Shown: positions 28,142 to 36,144, numbered from the stretch's first letter. The stretch: DNA of 64,000 bases from JAIYDJ01 sp031400505 (GCA_031400505.1 JANNPZ010000088.1:25375-89374), one strand, 5' to 3'. Numbers and translations: made by a program. Notes: a model not told the origin generated them from the letters alone.

Positions 28142-28975
28142 ATGCGCAACAAGCACTTCGCGTTCCATGTCGTGATGGCGCTGTTTTTGGCCTATCTGCT
28201 GATCCCTCTGTTCGTGATGGGGGGGGCTGCGTTCAACGACAGCCGGTTTCCGTCGATCCTGCCGTGGAAGGGGTTCACCCTTGTCTGGTTTCAGGAACTG
28301 CTGGCGGAAGAGCGGATGTGGATTGCCCTGGCCAACACCGGGATCGTGGCGGTGGCGGTGGTGCTGATCTCGGTGCCGATTGGCACGGCGGCGGCGATTG
28401 TGGTCAATTCGGTGTCGGGGCGCACGCGGTCGGTTCTGTATGGGCTGATGGTGGCGCCGATTCTGGCGCCGGGGGCGGTGATCGGCATCTCGACGCTGCT
28501 GTTCTGGAACGCCATCGGGCTGAACCTGGGCTATCGCGGTTTTCCGTTTTCCACGGGCCTCCACCTGTCGGTACTGGGGCAGGTCAGCTTCATCGCGGCG
28601 TTTGTGATGCTGTTGGTGCTGGCGCGGTTGCAAAGCTTTGATGCCGGGCTGGAAGAGGCGGCGCTGGACCTTGGCGCAAGCCATGGGCAGGTGATGCGGC
28701 GCATCCTGTTGCCGCATCTTTACCCGGCAATCGGGGCGGGGGCCGCGATCGGGTTTTTCCAGTCGATCGAGAACTTCAACGTCACGCTGTTTACGCGGGG
28801 TAATGCCGATACGCTGACGGTCTATGTGTTTTCCAAGGTGCGCACGGGCATTACCCCAACGATCAACGCGCTGGCCTTGATCATGATCACGCTGACGCTG
28901 GCGGGGGCGGTGATCTATGAGGTGATGCGCAGACGCGAGTTGCGCAGACAAGAGGCCCTTTCAATCGCAAAATAG
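28142..28975 (+). CDS. Polyamine-type ABC transporter permease (PotC type)
   Basis: 277 residues, six helices, coupling motif EEAALDLGASHGQVMRRILLP. ATG 28142 is preceded by GGGGGCGGG; the GTG at 28139 is one codon upstream. It completes the transporter set; no catabolic genes follow directly. Confidence 0.9.
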   Translation: MRNKHFAFHVVMALFLAYLLIPLFVMGGAAFNDSRFPSILPWKGFTLVWFQELLAEERMWIALANTGIVAVAVVLISVPIGTAAAIVVNSVSGRTRSVLYGLMVAPILAPGAVIGISTLLFWNAIGLNLGYRGFPFSTGLHLSVLGQVSFIAAFVMLLVLARLQSFDAGLEEAALDLGASHGQVMRRILLPHLYPAIGAGAAIGFFQSIENFNVTLFTRGNADTLTVYVFSKVRTGITPTINALALIMITLTLAGAVIYEVMRRRELRRQEALSIAK

Positions 28976-29052
28976 CATAGCCTGCTGCGCGACGCCGAAC
29001 CCGCGTTGATTTCGGCTTTCTCCGGGTTATTTCTTGGAAAAAGGAGTTTTGC

Positions 29053-29445
29053 ATGCAGCTTGCCATCTTGTACGTCTCTACCGCTGTTGTGTTTCTGGCG
29101 CTTGATGCTGTCATGTTGACGCTGGTCTTGAAGCCGCTTTTCACTCAGCACATCGGTTCCATGATGTTGGAAGAGTTCCGGGTTGCCCCTGCTGCGGCCT
29201 TCTATGCGTTTTATGTGGCGGGGCTGCTTTATCTGGTGTCATGGCCTGCACTGAAGGCTGGTGCCCCGATTTGGCTGCCCGCTGCCGTGATTGGCGCGAT
29301 GGCCTATGGCACATATGAATTCACCAGCTACGCCATAATGAAGGACTGGCATTGGTCGTTGATGGTGGTCGACACCAGCTGGGGCACGTTTGTCACTGCC
29401 CTGTCGGCATGGGCTGGCGTGTCGATCACCCGCGCGCTGACCTAA
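29053..29445 (+). CDS. DUF2177 family membrane protein
   Basis: 130 residues with four hydrophobic helices. YGTYEFTSYAIMKDWHW followed by DTSWG is typical of the DUF2177 family, whose function is unknown. The start is preceded by AAAAAGGAG. The gene stands alone on this strand before the ArsC-like gene. Confidence 0.8.
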   Translation: MQLAILYVSTAVVFLALDAVMLTLVLKPLFTQHIGSMMLEEFRVAPAAAFYAFYVAGLLYLVSWPALKAGAPIWLPAAVIGAMAYGTYEFTSYAIMKDWHWSLMVVDTSWGTFVTALSAWAGVSITRALT

Positions 29446-29499
29446 GCCTTTCATGGGCTTGCTGTCCGGTGTAGTGGGGGCGTGCAAGAGGAGGCATTG

Positions 29500-29823
29500 A
29501 TGATCGTTTACGGACTTTCGACCTGCGACACGACCAAGAAGGCCATCAAGGCGCTGCAAGCGTCCGGCCACACAGTCACCTTTCGCGACATACGCGCAAC
29601 TCCATTGACCGAGGCCGAGATTGACACTTTGGTCAGCGCATTCGGCGACCGTCTGATAAACAAGCAGTCGACGACCTATCGCGCGTTCGGAGAGTTTCTT
29701 CGCGCGTCAGACCCCGAGGCACAGATCGCAGCGCAACCCAGCGTGATGAAGCGCCCGGTTATCGAACGCGATGGGGCGTTCTGGCTGGGGTGGGATGACG
29801 CGGTGCAGGCGGCGGTTCTATAG
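29500..29823 (+). CDS. ArsC/Spx-family (arsenate reductase-like) protein
   Basis: 107 residues with a thioredoxin-like ArsC fold. It starts MIVYGLSTCDTTKKAIKAL: only one Cys in the N-terminal loop (CDTT), as in the YffB/ArsC-like group, and the family's conserved KRPVIE occurs near the C-terminus. There is no ars operon nearby, so arsenate reduction is not implied. ATG 29500 follows GAGGAGG; 29482 is an alternative GTG. Confidence 0.82.
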   Translation: MIVYGLSTCDTTKKAIKALQASGHTVTFRDIRATPLTEAEIDTLVSAFGDRLINKQSTTYRAFGEFLRASDPEAQIAAQPSVMKRPVIERDGAFWLGWDDAVQAAVL

Positions 29824-29883
29824 ACCCACATCGCGGCGACCGGAACAAGCCCGGACGCCACCCCGTCTGGCTGCCTGCCAAGG

Positions 29884-30090
29884 TTACAGCAACCGCAGGT
29901 CGGCCGCAGATTCCTTTCCATCACGACCGGACTGAAGTTCATAGCCGATCTTCTGGTTGTCGTTCAGCCCTTTCAGACCAGCGCGCTCGACCGCCGAGAT
30001 ATGCACGAACACATCTTTGCCGCCGTTGTCAGGGGCAATGAAGCCATAGCCCTTGGTGCTGTTGAACCACTTTACGGTGCCGGTGGGCAT
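29884..30090 (-). CDS. Cold-shock-domain protein (CspA family)
   Basis: 68-residue single OB-fold protein with both RNA-binding motifs: KGYGFIAP (RNP1) and VFVHIS (RNP2), in the order expected. It binds single-stranded RNA/DNA and acts as an RNA chaperone. It is convergent with the ArsC-like gene. Whether it is cold-induced cannot be told from the sequence. Confidence 0.95.
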   Translation of the reverse strand: MPTGTVKWFNSTKGYGFIAPDNGGKDVFVHISAVERAGLKGLNDNQKIGYELQSGRDGKESAADLRLL

Positions 30091-30251
30091 TCCGTCTCTC
30101 CTATCTCGACATCTCCCATGGCGCGATTGCCAAGGGCCGTGCAGCCAGGTCTTTCAGTGCTGCCATCTTTGGGCGTCGCGGTCGGAAAGTCTGTTGTCAC
30201 GGGCCAAATCATGCCAAAGCTTGGCAGGAAATCAAGCGGGATTGGTAAAAC

Positions 30252-30608
30252 ATGCGAAATGCGGCCTTGACCTTGGGGTTGATCGGCGGATTGTGGGCGA
30301 TGATCATTGGGTTTTTCGGCTATGGCTATACCGAATTCATCGCCAACAACGGCGAGATCGGCGAGTTGGCCAAGCAGGTGGAGCATCCGCGCCTGATCCG
30401 GATCGCGAGTTTTCTGGCCCCATTGCTGGCAATTGCCGGGGCGGCGATGGCACGGTCGCGCAATATCGCGGCGGGTGTTTTGATGCTGGCTGCGTCGGGG
30501 GCCATTCTGGTGGCTTTCGGCTTTGGCGCCTTCACCATGTTCCCGATTGCGATGTGCGGTCTGGGTGGGGTGCTGGCCTTGTTTGCGCGTCAGCCCGATA
30601 CCCACTGA
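30252..30608 (+). CDS. Small membrane protein of unknown function
   Basis: 118 residues, four hydrophobic helices (for example LGLIGGLWAMIIGFFGYGY and IAAGVLMLAASGAILVAFGFG). I do not recognise the family for certain; the arrangement recalls DUF4064-like proteins. It runs convergent with the buf operon and overlaps its last gene by 19 bp, so it ends inside the 3' end of the DoxX gene on the other strand. The ribosome site is weak. Confidence 0.55.
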   Translation: MRNAALTLGLIGGLWAMIIGFFGYGYTEFIANNGEIGELAKQVEHPRLIRIASFLAPLLAIAGAAMARSRNIAAGVLMLAASGAILVAFGFGAFTMFPIAMCGLGGVLALFARQPDTH

Positions 30609-31129
30609 CGCGTCAGGCGGTCGATTGACAGCGGGCCTGCGCCCTTGACCACCAGAATGGCCAGCAGCATCACCCACAGCGCGCGCTGATCCATGATTTG
30701 CGCGTCGGCAATCCGGTCAAACCAGGTGCCGATGGTTTCCGGGCCCGCGAGGTGGCCCCAGATGTCGGTCAGGCTTTGCACGATGATGAATCCGATCATG
30801 CCAAGCGCCGCAGGCCGGGTCACCGCGCCGAGCAGGATAAGCGCAGGCAGGATGAACTCGGCATAGGAACCGGCCAGCACGACCAGCCAAGGGAACAGAC
30901 CGATCAGGCTCGCGTCATAGCCCAAAGCCTCGATCTGTTTAGGATAGATCTGCGCGAAGGCTCCGGTCGAGAGGCCGAAGGGGAAGCTGTCGAATTTCGT
31001 CAGGGCAGAGGCCCAGAAATAGCCAGTCAGCACCCCGCCAAAGGTCAGGCGCGCAAGGGTGGGCAACAGGCCGTCCATCGCAGCAAGGCGGTCGGTTGAG
31101 CGCTTATAGGCGGCGAGGGGTCCGGTCAT
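30590..31129 (-). CDS. bufD: DoxX-family membrane protein of the buf operon (BufD)
   Basis: 179 residues with four predicted membrane helices and the DoxX pattern (LTFGGVLTGYFWASALTKF, PALILLGAVTRPAALGM). Its ATG overlaps the stop of bufC by ATGA, so it is the fourth, translationally coupled gene of the operon. DoxX proteins accompany bufferin loci; a proposed role is in membrane redox chemistry or transport, not proven here. Confidence 0.82.
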   Translation of the reverse strand: MTGPLAAYKRSTDRLAAMDGLLPTLARLTFGGVLTGYFWASALTKFDSFPFGLSTGAFAQIYPKQIEALGYDASLIGLFPWLVVLAGSYAEFILPALILLGAVTRPAALGMIGFIIVQSLTDIWGHLAGPETIGTWFDRIADAQIMDQRALWVMLLAILVVKGAGPLSIDRLTRQWVSG

Positions 31130-31854
31130 TGTGAAATTCCTGTAAGAGCGTGATGGGCGAGCAGAAGCGACAACGTCTGCGTCAGATCAAAGTCGTCGTC
31201 GGCACAGGTCAGTGCGTCGGCAAGAGTTTCGCCTCTTGTCAGACTTTCGATGAAATCCGCGGCACCGGGGGGGGCCAGGTGCGGTTCGGGGTCAAATTCG
31301 GCCCGCAGCACCACGACGTCTTGCGGCCCGGCTTGCGGAGCAGGGCCGCTGCGGGCGTTCGCGACCCAGATCGAAAGAACCGGGTGGGTGGAGCGCAGAA
31401 GCCGCAGCGACGGCGCAACGGTAAACCGGCTTGCCAGCAGGATGTCTTCGGGCAGGGCCAGGGCTGCGGGGCTGATCGGGGCGCTGTCGGCGGAATGGTA
31501 GCTGTGGCGGATCGCAAGTTCGAGGCGCGCGACATCGGGCAGATAGGGCAGATGGGCAAGTGGCGGAAAGCCCGCCAGAAAGTCGGGGAAATCAGCACCA
31601 TAGAGCATGATTTGCCTGATGCGCGGCGGGTGCGCGCGCAAGTGCAGTGCTGCGACGGCGGCAAAGTAGTCATCCCCCAACAGCTTGCGCACCACTGGAA
31701 AGCCCGCCTCCAGCGCGCGGGTCAAGCTGGCCGCGACATTGTTGCGGTACACGGCAAAGCGACGCGGGGCAGGGTGGCCCGCAGGATCGATCAGGCCGGG
31801 TGGTATGGTGGCGTCGGGATTCAGAAGCGCCCGGGCAAAGACGGCTTGTGTCAT
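31126..31854 (-). CDS. bufC: DUF2063 partner protein (BufC)
   Basis: 242 residues. The N-terminal third carries the DUF2063 signature: FARALLNP, then RRFAVYRNNVAASLTRALEA and FPVVRKLLGDDYF. The family partners DUF692/MNIO enzymes and is thought to recognise and deliver the precursor peptide. ATG 31854 overlaps the bufB stop by ATGA; earlier in-frame starts lie inside bufB. This tight coupling supports an obligate enzyme-partner pair. Confidence 0.85.
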   Translation of the reverse strand: MTQAVFARALLNPDATIPPGLIDPAGHPAPRRFAVYRNNVAASLTRALEAGFPVVRKLLGDDYFAAVAALHLRAHPPRIRQIMLYGADFPDFLAGFPPLAHLPYLPDVARLELAIRHSYHSADSAPISPAALALPEDILLASRFTVAPSLRLLRSTHPVLSIWVANARSGPAPQAGPQDVVVLRAEFDPEPHLAPPGAADFIESLTRGETLADALTCADDDFDLTQTLSLLLAHHALTGISQ

Positions 31855-32705
31855 GCGGGCACGCACAAGATGGCCGCCGCGCGCGCTGCCTCGGCGGCCA
31901 GCACCGGCCAGTCGGGCACGTCGGTGTCCCATTCGATCAGTGTCGGTTTTGGCCCGCCGCGTGCGATGGTGTGGGCATAAAGCGCCCAGACCGGGTCCAC
32001 GACTGACTTTGCGTGACTATCGATCAGCAGGGGCAAGTCGTTGTCGCCGGTGTCTTCGTCATGTCCGCCAAGGTGAATCTCGCCCACCGCATCCAGCGGG
32101 AACGCGTCGATATAGGCCTGCGGGTCGGTTTGCTGGTTGATGGCAGAGATGTAGACGTTGTTCACATCCAGCAGCAGCCCACACCCGGTGCGGCGGGTGA
32201 TCTCTCGCAGAAAGGTCACCTCGTCCATTTCCGCCTCGGCAAATGCCAGATAGCTGGATGGATTTTCCAGCAGCAAGCGGCGGCGCAAGACGCTTTGCAC
32301 CTGGTCGATATGGTCACAGACGGTCGCCAGGGTGGTGGCCGTGTAGGGCAGCGGCAAAAGGTCATTCAGATAGGCCCCATCATGCGTGGACCAGGCAAGG
32401 TGTTCGGAAAAGCTGGCCGGTTGCAGCCAGTCGCACAAGGTTTTCAGGTCGGCCAGATGCCGGTCATCCAGCGGCCAGGATCCGCCAATCGACAGGCTGA
32501 CGCCATGCACCGAAATCGGAAATCGTTCAGCCAGATGGCGCAGTTGCGCGATCGGGCGCCCGCCTGCGCCCATGTAGTTTTCTGCATGCACCTCTAGCCA
32601 GGCAACGGGATCGGGGCCCGCCAGCAGGTCGGCGAAATGTTGCGGCTTGTATCCGACGCCGGGGTGCGGCGGCAGCATCTGATGGGCGCGAGCGGTGTCA
32701 AACAT
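31851..32705 (-). CDS. bufB: DUF692/MNIO iron oxygenase, RiPP-modifying enzyme (BufB)
   Basis: 284-residue TIM-barrel protein of the multinuclear non-heme iron oxygenase (MNIO) family. Starts GVGYKPQHFADLL. Metal-site candidates are His67 (SVHGVS), Glu101-His102 (SEHLAW), Glu147-Asn148 (LENPSSYL), Asp180/Asn182-183 (LLDVNNVYISA), Glu209/His211/His215 (EIHLGGHD), Asp229/His231 (LIDSHA) and Glu258 (LIEWDTDVP). Known members convert Cys residues of bufferin or methanobactin precursors into copper-binding heterocycles. It follows the precursor gene after 54 bp and is coupled to bufC. Confidence 0.92.
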   Translation of the reverse strand: MFDTARAHQMLPPHPGVGYKPQHFADLLAGPDPVAWLEVHAENYMGAGGRPIAQLRHLAERFPISVHGVSLSIGGSWPLDDRHLADLKTLCDWLQPASFSEHLAWSTHDGAYLNDLLPLPYTATTLATVCDHIDQVQSVLRRRLLLENPSSYLAFAEAEMDEVTFLREITRRTGCGLLLDVNNVYISAINQQTDPQAYIDAFPLDAVGEIHLGGHDEDTGDNDLPLLIDSHAKSVVDPVWALYAHTIARGGPKPTLIEWDTDVPDWPVLAAEAARAAAILCVPA

Positions 32706-32728
32706 CGCAGTCTCCGTCGGGGTTGCCC

Positions 32729-32750
32729 CCCCGTTCCGGGGCCGGAGGGG
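32729..32750. other. Intercistronic stem-loop between bufA and bufB
   Basis: In the 54-bp gap, CCCC at 32729-32732 pairs with GGGG at 32747-32750, and TCCGG with CCGGA inside, with a two-base bulge and tight loop. It could lower expression of the enzyme genes relative to the precursor, as is common in RiPP operons. Inference from position. Confidence 0.4.
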
Positions 32751-32759
32751 CGGTTCGCG

Positions 32760-33047
32760 TCAGGATACGGCGTCACGCTCCAGCGGTTCCAGCGATCCTA
32801 CGCGGCCATCGGGCAGTTCAATCGTGGTGCAAGTGCCCGCCGGAACCAGCGTCCAGGCATTGCCCTGGTAGTCTACTTTCGATGTGCCCGCACAGGTGGT
32901 GCCTTCGCCTGCGGCGCAGTCGTTCTGGCCAGCCAGCGACACGCCAAAGCACTTTTCCTTGCCGGCAGCGGCTGCAGGCACGGCAACCGAGGTCAGGGCA
33001 GCGGCAAAAGCCCCGACAACGGCGAAAGATTTCAGTTGAATCGACAT
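32760..33047 (-). CDS. bufA: Bufferin-type precursor peptide (DUF2282, BufA)
   Basis: 95-residue exported precursor. A Sec signal peptide (MSIQLKSFAVVGAFAAALTS, then VAVPAAAA, cleaved near residue 28) precedes a mature part of about 67 residues with four cysteines, Cys33 (KEKCFG), Cys44 (NDCAAG), Cys52 (TTCAGT) and Cys73 (GTCTTI). KCFGVSLAGQNDCA plus CAGTSKVDYQGNAW and VPAGTC are the DUF2282 pattern. Known bufferins are modified by BufB-BufC, exported and bind copper. ATG 33047 has AAGGAAG upstream; a longer frame starting at 33176 runs through the promoter. Confidence 0.9.
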   Translation of the reverse strand: MSIQLKSFAVVGAFAAALTSVAVPAAAAGKEKCFGVSLAGQNDCAAGEGTTCAGTSKVDYQGNAWTLVPAGTCTTIELPDGRVGSLEPLERDAVS

Positions 33048-33201
33048 CTTGGCTTCCTTGTTCTGAGGTTTCCGTCGCGGATTTCGCGATGCTAAGGAAA
33101 TACTTCCGCCGTGACGCGCAATCCATTCACAGGACCGCGCGCGACGCGGTTGTGAAAACCTGTAACACAGGCGCAACGAAACGACCCGGTCACGACGATG
33201 T

Positions 33202-33228
33202 GAAATCCCCTTTGTTGGCGGGGATTTC
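33202..33228. terminator. Hairpin downstream of thrS
   Basis: GAAATCCCC (33202-33210) is a perfect complement of GGGGATTTC (33220-33228), with a nine-base loop. It lies ten bases beyond the thrS stop and upstream of the bufA promoter, so it probably ends thrS transcription. On the thrS strand no T run follows, so it may rely on Rho. Confidence 0.5.
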
Positions 33229-33237
33229 GTTTTCCGG

Positions 33238-35223
33238 TCAGTTGGTTGCGGGGATTCGCAGGTCTGGCGGAATACCTTCTGCCGCCAATTCTTCGACGAC
33301 GGCCTGTAACGAAATCGTCTGGGTTATTGTTTCACCCAACCGGCGGATCGACACGGTCCGCTCTTCAACCTCGCGCGCACCGATGGCAAGGATGACCGGC
33401 ACCTTGCCCACCGAATGTTCGCGGACCTTGTAGTTGATCTTTTCGTTGCGGGTGTCGGGTTCTGCGCGCAGACCGCGGGCGCGCAGCGTTTCCACCACCT
33501 CGCGCACGAAAGGGTCGGCGTCCGAGACGATAGAGGCCACCACAACCTGACGCGGCGCAATCCAGAACGGCAGCTTGCCTGCATAGCTTTCGATCAGCAC
33601 GCCGATGAAGCGTTCCAAGGAGCCAAAGATGGCGCGGTGCAGCATGACCGGGTGCCTGCGGCTGCCGTCTTCGGCGGTGTATGTGGCATCCAGGCTTTCC
33701 GGCAAGACATAGTCGAGTTGCAGCGTGCCCAGTTGCCAGGACCGGCCGATGGCATCCTTCAGGTGGAACTCCAGCTTTGGGGCATAGAAAGCGCCGTCGC
33801 CTTCGGCGATTTCGAAGTCGTAGCCGGTTGCGCGCAGGGCATCGCCAAGGGCCTTTTCTGCGGCATTCCAGCGTTCGATGGTACCGCCGAATTTCTCGGG
33901 GCGGGTTGCGAGTTTGATCACCACATCGGTGAAGCCCATGTGGCCGTAGACCGAATAGAGCAAATGCACGAAATGTTCTGTCTCGCTTTGAATCTGATCT
34001 TCACGGCAAAAGATATGCGCGTCGTCCTGCGTCATCTGCCGCACCCGCATCAGCCCGTGCAGTGCGCCGTGGGCCTCGTTGCGGTGGCAGCAGCCGAATT
34101 CGGCCATGCGCAGCGGCAGGTCGCGGTAGCTTTTGGTGCCCTGCTTGAAGATCTGGATATGGGCCGGGCAGTTCATCGGTTTCAGCGCCATCAGATCGGC
34201 GCGGCCGGTGAACACGGGGGCGTTTTCATCCGTTCCGGGCACTTCGTCCGGGACCACGAACATGTTTTCGCGGTATTTGCCCCAGTGCCCCGACGCCTCC
34301 CAGAACTTGGCGGCCATCAGTTGCGGGGTCTTCACCTCGACATAGCCCGAACGGTTCAGGCGGCGGCGGATGTAGGCCTCCAACTGATTATAAACGACAA
34401 AGCCGTTGGGGTGCCAGAAGACCGACCCCTGCGCCTCTTCCTGAAAGTGGAACAGGTTCATTTCGCGGCCAAGCTTGCGGTGGTCGCGTTTGCCGGCCTC
34501 TTCCAGCATGGTCATGTGCGTCTTCAGATCCTCGCGGTTCTTGAAGGCGATGCCGTAGATGCGTTGCAGCATGGGGCGCGTGCTGTCGCCCAGCCAATAG
34601 GCCCCGGCGATCGAGGTCAGCTTGAACGCATCGGCGGGCACCTGGCCTGTGTGCTGAAAATGCGGGCCACGGCAGAAATCCTGCCAGTTCCCGTGCCAAT
34701 ACATCCGCAGATCCTCGCCGGGCGGGATGCGGTTGATCAGCTCGATCTTGTAGGGCTCATTGCGCAAGGCGTAATGCGCCAGTGCCGCCTCGCGCGACCA
34801 CACTTCGGTCCGGACCGGGTCGCGGGCGTTGATGATCTGCTTCATCCGCGCCTCGATCTGGCCGAGGTCTTCGGGGGTGAACGGCTCGGCGCGGTCGAAG
34901 TCATAGAACCAGCCATAGTCGCGCACGGGGCCGATCGTGACCTTCACATCGGGCCAGATCTCTTGCACCGCGCGGGCCATGATATGCGCGCAGTCGTGCC
35001 GGATCAGTTCCAGCGCGAGGGCATCATCGGCCATCGTGTGGATGGCGATGCGGGCGTCCTGCGTCAGCGGCCATGCCAGATCGAAATGCGCGCCATCGAC
35101 CGCAGCCGAAATGGCCTTTTTGGCCAGACCGGGTGCGATAGAAGCGGCAACTTCAGCCGGGGTGGTGCCGGACGCATAGCTGCGCTGGTTGCCATCGGGA
35201 AATGTCAGGGTGATCTGGGCCAT
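33238..35223 (-). CDS. thrS: Threonyl-tRNA synthetase
   Basis: 661-residue class II synthetase. Domains in order: TGS (1-65); editing domain with the HDCAHIMARAVQ motif; catalytic core with motif 2 (EFGCCHRNEAHGALHGLMRVR) and motif 3 (LHRAIFGSLERFIGVL); C-terminal anticodon-binding domain (IAPRQVVVASI to the end). Core zinc ligands are expected at MNCPAH and two His residues. Its ribosome site lies inside copy 1 of a 41-bp duplicated leader. Confidence 0.96.
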   Translation of the reverse strand: MAQITLTFPDGNQRSYASGTTPAEVAASIAPGLAKKAISAAVDGAHFDLAWPLTQDARIAIHTMADDALALELIRHDCAHIMARAVQEIWPDVKVTIGPVRDYGWFYDFDRAEPFTPEDLGQIEARMKQIINARDPVRTEVWSREAALAHYALRNEPYKIELINRIPPGEDLRMYWHGNWQDFCRGPHFQHTGQVPADAFKLTSIAGAYWLGDSTRPMLQRIYGIAFKNREDLKTHMTMLEEAGKRDHRKLGREMNLFHFQEEAQGSVFWHPNGFVVYNQLEAYIRRRLNRSGYVEVKTPQLMAAKFWEASGHWGKYRENMFVVPDEVPGTDENAPVFTGRADLMALKPMNCPAHIQIFKQGTKSYRDLPLRMAEFGCCHRNEAHGALHGLMRVRQMTQDDAHIFCREDQIQSETEHFVHLLYSVYGHMGFTDVVIKLATRPEKFGGTIERWNAAEKALGDALRATGYDFEIAEGDGAFYAPKLEFHLKDAIGRSWQLGTLQLDYVLPESLDATYTAEDGSRRHPVMLHRAIFGSLERFIGVLIESYAGKLPFWIAPRQVVVASIVSDADPFVREVVETLRARGLRAEPDTRNEKINYKVREHSVGKVPVILAIGAREVEERTVSIRRLGETITQTISLQAVVEELAAEGIPPDLRIPATN

Positions 35224-35230
35224 GTCGGCA

Positions 35231-35271
35231 TCCTCGTCGGTTCGGCGTCTACAAAACGCCCGGTTGCGGGT
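35231..35271. repeat. 41-bp direct repeat, copy 1 (thrS leader)
   Basis: A 41-bp sequence here is identical to 35625-35665. On the minus strand it contains CGAGGA, a ribosome site seven bases before the thrS ATG, and a short GGCGT...ACGCC stem. So the leader of thrS has been duplicated. Confidence 0.9.
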
Positions 35272-35282
35272 TGGAAGAAGGG

Positions 35283-35618
35283 TCAGGAGATGATCAACAA
35301 AACAGGTGTCTTGCAGTCTTTTGTTTCAGTTGCAACGATCTGGCCTAACCGATACTCGGCATCGACCCAGTCGAGACCTTCAAAAGACGGGCCGGTTCCG
35401 GTTGCCAGAAATTTGGAGCCGTCCGTGCGGATGAATGTGTATTTACGGCTTGGCCCCCCGTAAGCGACTGCTTCGATGTCGCAGGCCCGCAAGCTGCTGC
35501 GCATGTCGGTTTCACTTACCAAGGGAAGCTTGGGTTCCGGGTCTGCGCATCCTGACAGCAGGGACACTCCCAAAATGAAGCAGGCAGTCGTGACCGGGAC
35601 AGTCAACATGACAGGCAT
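35283..35618 (-). CDS. Small lipoprotein of unknown function
   Basis: 111 residues. A hydrophobic signal (VTTACFILGVSLLSGC) ends in the lipobox LSGC, with the acylated Cys at residue 24. The mature part includes paired-Cys candidates (RACDIEAV, KDCKTP) but matches no family I know. The ATG is six bases below the CGAGGA of repeat copy 2, so it has the same ribosome site as thrS. It is probably expressed from the thrS leader. Confidence 0.6.
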   Translation of the reverse strand: MPVMLTVPVTTACFILGVSLLSGCADPEPKLPLVSETDMRSSLRACDIEAVAYGGPSRKYTFIRTDGSKFLATGTGPSFEGLDWVDAEYRLGQIVATETKDCKTPVLLIIS

Positions 35619-35624
35619 AGGCGC

Positions 35625-35665
35625 TCCTCGTCGGTTCGGCGTCTACAAAACGCCCGGTTGCGGGT
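35625..35665. repeat. 41-bp direct repeat, copy 2 (lipoprotein leader)
   Basis: Identical to 35231-35271. It lies directly upstream of the lipoprotein gene and provides its ribosome site. The two copies bracket the lipoprotein gene. Confidence 0.9.
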
Positions 35666-35705
35666 GGTCGCATACCAGTGCCGAGGGGGAAGCAGGCTGT
35701 CAAGG

Positions 35706-35730
35706 CCCCCCCGCCTGTCGGCGAGGGGGG
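35706..35730. terminator. Hairpin after the MAPEG gene
   Basis: Ten base pairs (CCCCCC and CGCC with GGCG and GGGGGG, one bulged A) around a TGTC loop, eight bases past the MAPEG stop on the minus strand. The next bases on that strand contain TTGACA, a possible -35 for the lipoprotein/thrS leader, though I see no good -10 at normal spacing. Confidence 0.5.
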
Positions 35731-35738
35731 TGTTGCGG

Positions 35739-36143
35739 TCAGGCCAGACGGAAGGTTTCGACCCCCAGAACGAGGATGCAGACCCAGGCCAGCGTGAACA
35801 CGATGGGTCGCCACGGCAGGCGCAGCCAGCCCATGGTCATGCCAAGCGCGTGGATCAGCCGCAGACCGAGGAAAGCCCAGCAGGCAATCACCGTCGCGGT
35901 CGAAGTGACGGCCAGAAGATGCGCGATCAGCACGATCCCCGCAAAGGGCATCGCCTGTTCCAGCAAGTTCAGGTGGGCGCGGTTGGCGCGTTGCACCCAA
36001 TCGGGCAGGACGGCAGGATCATACGGGCGCGCGAAAGGGTCGATCGTGTCGGGCAGATGCAGGTTTACCCCGATGATGTAAGGGACCCACATCGACGCCG
36101 CCAACAGCAGGACGGCCAGCAGGATGGAGATTTCCACGGTCAT
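35739..36143 (-). CDS. MAPEG-family membrane protein
   Basis: 134 residues with four helices in the MAPEG fold. NRAHLNLLEQAMPFAGIVLIA is the family motif (glutathione-binding Arg/Asn/Glu region) followed by AFLGLRLIHALG. Such proteins are glutathione-dependent transferases or peroxidases in eukaryotes; bacterial roles are less clear. Start is one base after the stop of the ArsR-SRPBCC gene, so they form one operon. Confidence 0.8.
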   Translation of the reverse strand: MTVEISILLAVLLLAASMWVPYIIGVNLHLPDTIDPFARPYDPAVLPDWVQRANRAHLNLLEQAMPFAGIVLIAHLLAVTSTATVIACWAFLGLRLIHALGMTMGWLRLPWRPIVFTLAWVCILVLGVETFRLA

Positions 36144-36144
36144 C

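Noticed and set aside
30590..33047. Operon read as a methanobactin locus
   Set aside because: The precursor is a DUF2282 protein with Sec signal and the partner is DUF2063, not MbnA/MbnC.
33415..35463. Long open frame (682 codons) on the + strand
   Set aside because: Antisense to thrS, which has all synthetase motifs.
35231..35665. The 41-bp direct repeat as a transposon target duplication
   Set aside because: No transposase or terminal inverted repeats between the copies, and 41 bp is too long for a target duplication.
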